From the NCBI GenBank assembly GCA_025355255.1, contig JANYAA010000034.1, positions 1 to 7,912 on the forward strand: 7,912 nucleotides of DNA, read 5' to 3'. The notes under the pieces are model-generated. The model worked only from the letters and a program-made list of their open reading frames with translations, had not been told where the DNA came from and made no database searches. The position numbers and the translations under genes were made by a program. This DNA comes from Chloroflexota bacterium (lineage in GTDB: Bacteria; Chloroflexota; Limnocylindria; Limnocylindrales; CSP1-4). Numbering within the stretch: the stretch's first letter is position 1; the number at the start of each line of letters is the position of its first letter. Positions 5,744 to 7,912 of this stretch are shown one piece after another.

Positions 5744-6808
5744 CTACTTGGCGGCGGCCCAGGCGTCGCGCGTTGCGGCCAGGGTGGCGGCGGGGAGGTT
5801 CACGTAGGGCACGGTCTCAAGAACCTTGCTGATCGTCCCGTCCGTGAGGTAGTAGTCCACGTAGGCGCTGATGGCCGGGTTGGCCTTGGCCTTCGCGGTG
5901 TTCACGTAGAGGTACAGGCTGCGGGACAGCGGGTAGCTACCGTCGGCGATGGTTGCGGCGTCGGGAGCAACGCAGGTTCCGTTCACGTCCTTGGCGACCT
6001 TGATCTCCTGGACCTTGTCCTTGTTCTCCTCGGCGAAGGCGAAGCCCACCCAGCCAAGCGAGGTGTCGGAGCCGGCGATCCCGTCGATGATCGCATTGTC
6101 GTTGGCCGATGCGGTGTAGTCAGGCCGGGTGACCTTGGGGTCCTGCTTGCGGGCCGTCGCGATGGCCTTGAAGGCGATCTCCACGAAGCTGTCGTAGGTG
6201 CCGGACTCTTCGCCCGGGCCGATGATCGAGAGCGGCGCATCCGGGAACGCAGTGTTCGAGCCCAGCGCCTTGGCGATCGAGGCCGCGTCACTCCACTTGG
6301 CAAACCCTGTTGACTCGGGGCCAACCAGCGCGTACAGGTCGGCGAAGCTCAGGCATGCCACGGCAGTGTTCTTCACCGAGGTCAGCACCGACATGCCGTC
6401 AAATGCGATCTTGAGCTCCACATACTTGATGCCCTTGTCGGCACAGAGCTTGGCCTCTTCGTCCTTGATCTTGCGCGAGGCGTCGGAGATGTCGGTCTCG
6501 CCCGCGCAGAAGGTCTTGAAGCCGTCGCCCGTGCCGGGGCCTGTGACGGTCCACTTGAAGCCCTTCTTGGCGGCGGCGAGGGCCTCGGCAACGCCCGCGG
6601 AGATGGGCTCAACCGTGGACGAGCCGGACACGATGATTGAGCCACTGATGCCTGCCACCTGGCTGGCGCCGGCTGTGGCTCCTGCTGTCGGGGCAGCCGT
6701 GGCGGAGCTGGTTGGCGCGCTGGTGGCTGACGAGTTGCCGCACGCGCCGGCGATAACCATCGCGCCAAACGCTAGCGCGACGAGTCGCTTCGAGGTTGTG
6801 AACTGCAC
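5744..6808 (-). CDS. pstS: PstS, phosphate-binding lipoprotein of the Pst transporter (SphX-like)
   Basis: The precursor has 354 residues. A signal peptide with a Lys-Arg N-region (7-8) and hydrophobic core (9-20) ends in the lipobox-like Ala-Gly-Ala-Cys23, so it is probably lipid-anchored outside the cell membrane. A Ser/Ala/Thr-rich linker (24-55) follows, then the solute-binding fold. Phosphate-contact motifs are visible: SGSSTVEP (61-68), GTGDGF (92-97), DISDASR (106-112) and ESGTYDSF (201-208). The layout resembles the PstS/SphX group of cyanobacteria and other phyla. Four mature-domain cysteines (101, 122, 152, 279) could form disulfides. It captures phosphate and delivers it to PstC-PstA. 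The start is GTG 6808, chosen because GGAGGA (6814-6819) lies 5 nt upstream and the signal peptide begins there. The same frame stays open to 7063, but that extension is non-coding promoter DNA and has no export signal. Confidence 0.96.
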   Translation of the reverse strand: MQFTTSKRLVALAFGAMVIAGACGNSSATSAPTSSATAAPTAGATAGASQVAGISGSIIVSGSSTVEPISAGVAEALAAAKKGFKWTVTGPGTGDGFKTFCAGETDISDASRKIKDEEAKLCADKGIKYVELKIAFDGMSVLTSVKNTAVACLSFADLYALVGPESTGFAKWSDAASIAKALGSNTAFPDAPLSIIGPGEESGTYDSFVEIAFKAIATARKQDPKVTRPDYTASANDNAIIDGIAGSDTSLGWVGFAFAEENKDKVQEIKVAKDVNGTCVAPDAATIADGSYPLSRSLYLYVNTAKAKANPAISAYVDYYLTDGTISKVLETVPYVNLPAATLAATRDAWAAAK

Positions 6809-6813
6809 TGTGT

Positions 6814-6819
6814 TCCTCC
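6814..6819 (-). promoter_or_regulatory. pstS ribosome binding site
   Basis: GGAGGA with a 5-nt spacer before GTG 6808. This fixes the pstS start at GTG and rules out the 85-codon in-frame extension. Confidence 0.8.
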
Positions 6820-6891
6820 GGTGACGCTCCGCGTTGTCCACCACGGCGTCTGCTGATTCCTTCTTGAGCAAGTCACAGAGTCGGGCACCGC

Positions 6892-6931
6892 GATCAACAG
6901 GTGCTGAGCGGCCGATTAATGAGCGGTTAAC
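6892..6931 (-). promoter_or_regulatory. Candidate Pho box upstream of pstS
   Basis: On the pstS strand, TTAACC (6930-6925), TTAATC (6919-6914) and TTGATC (6897-6892) fall on an exact 11-bp register, with the position between the second and third not conserved. Hexamers repeated every 11 bp are the architecture bound by PhoB/PhoP-family regulators. The first two closely match the cyanobacterial SphR type (8-bp PyTTAAPyPy units, 3-bp spacers). The patch is AT-rich in an otherwise GC-rich region and ends 83 nt before the pstS start. A weak -10 candidate around TGTGACT follows, but I cannot place the transcription start. The regulator itself is not in the window. Confidence 0.6.
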
Positions 6932-6950
6932 GATTTGGCTGGTAAGGCCG

Positions 6951-7184
6951 CTAGCCGACGCTGCGCACCGTGGCCAGGCAGGTCGGCTGGTCGGGGTCCG
7001 CCTCGATCTTCGAGGGTCGCCAGCGGACGTGGACGTCAACCGTCCGGCCGCCGCGCTCGTCACTGGTGAGCGCGAGTACCGCGGTCGGGCGATGAGCGAA
7101 ATAGGTCAACACTGCGTTTCGACCGCGATAACGGGGTGCCCACAATGAGCCGTTTGGCGACAGGACCTCCGCATCAACCCGCAC
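6951..7184 (-). CDS. Possible small protein of unknown function (77 residues), or the tail of a degraded gene
   Basis: I recognise no family. The frame ending with TAG at 6951-6953 gives a mixed, protein-like sequence (for example APRYRGRNAVLTYF and RTVDVHVRWRPS). By hand count, about 78% of its codons end in G or C, against about 70% G/C at first and 56% at second positions, the order expected for real genes in GC-rich genomes. GTG 7184 is the best visible start but has no Shine-Dalgarno site. It could be leaderless, or the frame could continue upstream, where it becomes Arg/Pro-rich and looks like antisense of the next gene. With this start, it is divergent from the gene at 7259 with a 74-nt gap. 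It ends just before the pstS promoter region. It could also be a remnant or a chance frame. Confidence 0.35.
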   Translation of the reverse strand: MRVDAEVLSPNGSLWAPRYRGRNAVLTYFAHRPTAVLALTSDERGGRTVDVHVRWRPSKIEADPDQPTCLATVRSVG

Positions 7185-7248
7185 GGGCTGGCCGGGTGCG
7201 GCAGACTGTGTGGTGCTGGCGCTCTGGGGCGCGCGGCGGCTGGCAACA

Positions 7249-7253
7249 GGGAG
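7249..7253 (+). promoter_or_regulatory. Ribosome binding site for the Ala/Lys-rich gene
   Basis: GGGAG with a 5-nt spacer before GTG 7259. It supports that start over an in-frame ATG at 7268 (14-nt gap) and over a far upstream in-frame ATG at 7145, whose extra residues look non-coding. Confidence 0.5.
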
Positions 7254-7258
7254 CTGCG

Positions 7259-7912
7259 GTGGACGGGATGGACGAGCTCGACGGCACGAGTCGATCGGCG
7301 GGCAACGAGGGTGCGGGCGCGTCCTGGGCAGAGCAGGCAACGGCAGAGCTGGTCGTTGACGCCCTTCGGGCGGCCAAGGCTGAGCGCAAGCTTGCCAAGC
7401 TCGCACTGCTGCTTGACCCGGTTGTCGCAGAGCAGGAGCTCGCGCGTCGCGCCGCTGCCAAGGCGGCCAAAGTTGAGCGCAAGAGGGCTGAGAAGGCCGC
7501 CGCAAAGGCCGCAAAGGCCGCAAAGGCGCGCCTCAAGGCGCAATGGAAGGCCGCGCGTGCAGCGGAGAAGGCTGTGCGCGCGGAGCTGAAGGCGCAGCGC
7601 CAGACTGCCCGGGCGATGGCCCGCGACACGGCGGCCGAGATTCAGTTGAAGGACGAGCCGCCGGTTGCCGCCCACGATGTGGCCCGGGATGCGGATCGGG
7701 GATCGACGGCTGCCGGCGCGCTGCTTGCCGATTTTGCGGAGCTCGTGCGCCAGACTACTGAGCCGGCCGCGCCGAACCCCGTGGTTCCGTCGCAGCCGGC
7801 GCCCGAGCCCGAAGCGGCCCCGGAGCCTCAAGCCGCGTCTGAACCTGAGGCTGCGCCGGAACCCCAGGGGGTGGCCGAGCCGGTTGCCGGGCCCGAGCCC
7901 GCAGCCGCGCCC
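7259..7912 (+). CDS. Ala/Lys-rich helical protein with Pro-Glu-Pro repeats, 3' part missing
   Basis: The frame is open from GTG 7259 to the window end: 218 residues and no stop. Residues 24-131 are almost free of Pro and Gly and rich in Ala, Lys, Arg and Glu, predicting one long charged helix or coiled coil. Its centre (about 79-93) consists of Ala-Ala-Lys steps. Residues 134-168 are a mixed linker with a short helix-like segment (154-165). From residue 182 to the edge run six units of the pattern Pro-Glu-Pro-Glu/Gln-Ala-Ala, giving an extended acidic tail. No signal peptide or membrane segment is visible so far. The basic helix resembles histone-H1-like or AlgP-like bacterial proteins in composition only. 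Nucleic-acid binding, polyphosphate-granule binding or a structural role are all possible and unproven. It is divergent from the pst operon. Confidence 0.7.
   Translation, partial: MDGMDELDGTSRSAGNEGAGASWAEQATAELVVDALRAAKAERKLAKLALLLDPVVAEQELARRAAAKAAKVERKRAEKAAAKAAKAAKARLKAQWKAARAAEKAVRAELKAQRQTARAMARDTAAEIQLKDEPPVAAHDVARDADRGSTAAGALLADFAELVRQTTEPAAPNPVVPSQPAPEPEAAPEPQAASEPEAAPEPQGVAEPVAGPEPAAAP
7499..7525 (+). repeat. Three tandem copies of GCCGCAAAG
   Basis: Three perfect 9-bp units inside the Ala/Lys-rich gene encode Ala-Ala-Lys three times. Multiples of three keep the frame, so copy-number change would only lengthen the helix. Confidence 0.85.
7802..7909 (+). repeat. Six 18-bp units encoding Pro-Glu-Pro-x-Ala-Ala
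   Basis: The six units read PEPEAA, PEPQAA, SEPEAA, PEPQGV, AEPVAG and PEPAAA. They are conserved at protein level but diverged in DNA, so the repeat is old rather than freshly expanded. It reaches the window edge and may continue. Confidence 0.85.

Noticed and set aside
6809..7063. N-terminal extension of the pstS frame to 439 residues
   Set aside because: It would bury the lipoprotein signal peptide and run through the Pho box. GTG 6808 has its own ribosome site.
7106..7831. Minus-strand frame of 241 residues opposite the Ala/Lys-rich gene
   Set aside because: Rich in Arg, Leu and Cys without order. The plus strand has the ribosome site, helix pattern and hexapeptide repeats, so the minus frame is a shadow.
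1..7912. CRISPR array, tRNA, insertion sequence or phage genes
   Set aside because: I saw no regularly spaced identical repeats, cloverleaf-like sequence, transposase motif or terminal inverted repeats.

Overview
The window is GC-rich, bacterial and densely coded, with GTG starts beside ATG starts. It is dominated by one minus-strand high-affinity phosphate uptake operon running from about 6930 down to 1226: pstS, pstC, pstA, pstB, phoU, and then an unusual last gene whose single reading frame joins an ArsC-type arsenate reductase to a SixA-type histidine phosphatase. The PstS lipoprotein with a low-complexity Ser/Ala/Thr linker, the base composition and a Pho-box-like element resembling the cyanobacterial type would fit a Chloroflexota or other high-GC free-living lineage. 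This is only an inference, because no rRNA or other marker gene is present.

Layout. Positions 1-537 (+) hold the 3' part of an aldose 1-epimerase-family gene cut by the window edge. Positions 650-994 (+) hold a small predicted secreted protein with an unclear start. Positions 995-1225 are a convergent intergenic stretch with clustered GGWCC motifs. Positions 1226-6808 (-) are the phosphate operon. Four of its junctions are tight: pstC to pstA is separated by 9 nt with the ribosome site on the pstC stop, pstA/pstB and phoU/fusion overlap by one base, and pstB to phoU has a 26-nt gap. Between pstS and pstC there is a 108-nt spacer holding a perfect 13-bp hairpin. Upstream of pstS (6892-6931) are TTAACC-like repeats in 11-bp register, a good candidate Pho box. 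Positions 6951-7184 (-) may hold a short protein of unknown function. From 7259 (+) to the window end runs an Ala/Lys/Arg-rich helical protein followed by Pro-Glu-Pro hexapeptide repeats, cut by the window edge.

How the genes work together. PstS binds phosphate outside the membrane, PstC and PstA form the channel, PstB drives import with ATP, and PhoU restrains uptake and signalling when phosphate is plentiful. Arsenate enters through phosphate transporters, so an arsenate reductase made from the same mRNA would be well timed. The attached SixA-like domain could act on phosphohistidine in a signalling protein, or on another phosphorylated substrate. No PhoR/PhoB-type regulator and no arsenite exporter lies inside the window. 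The ArsC-SixA fusion within a Pst-PhoU operon is the most noteworthy item.
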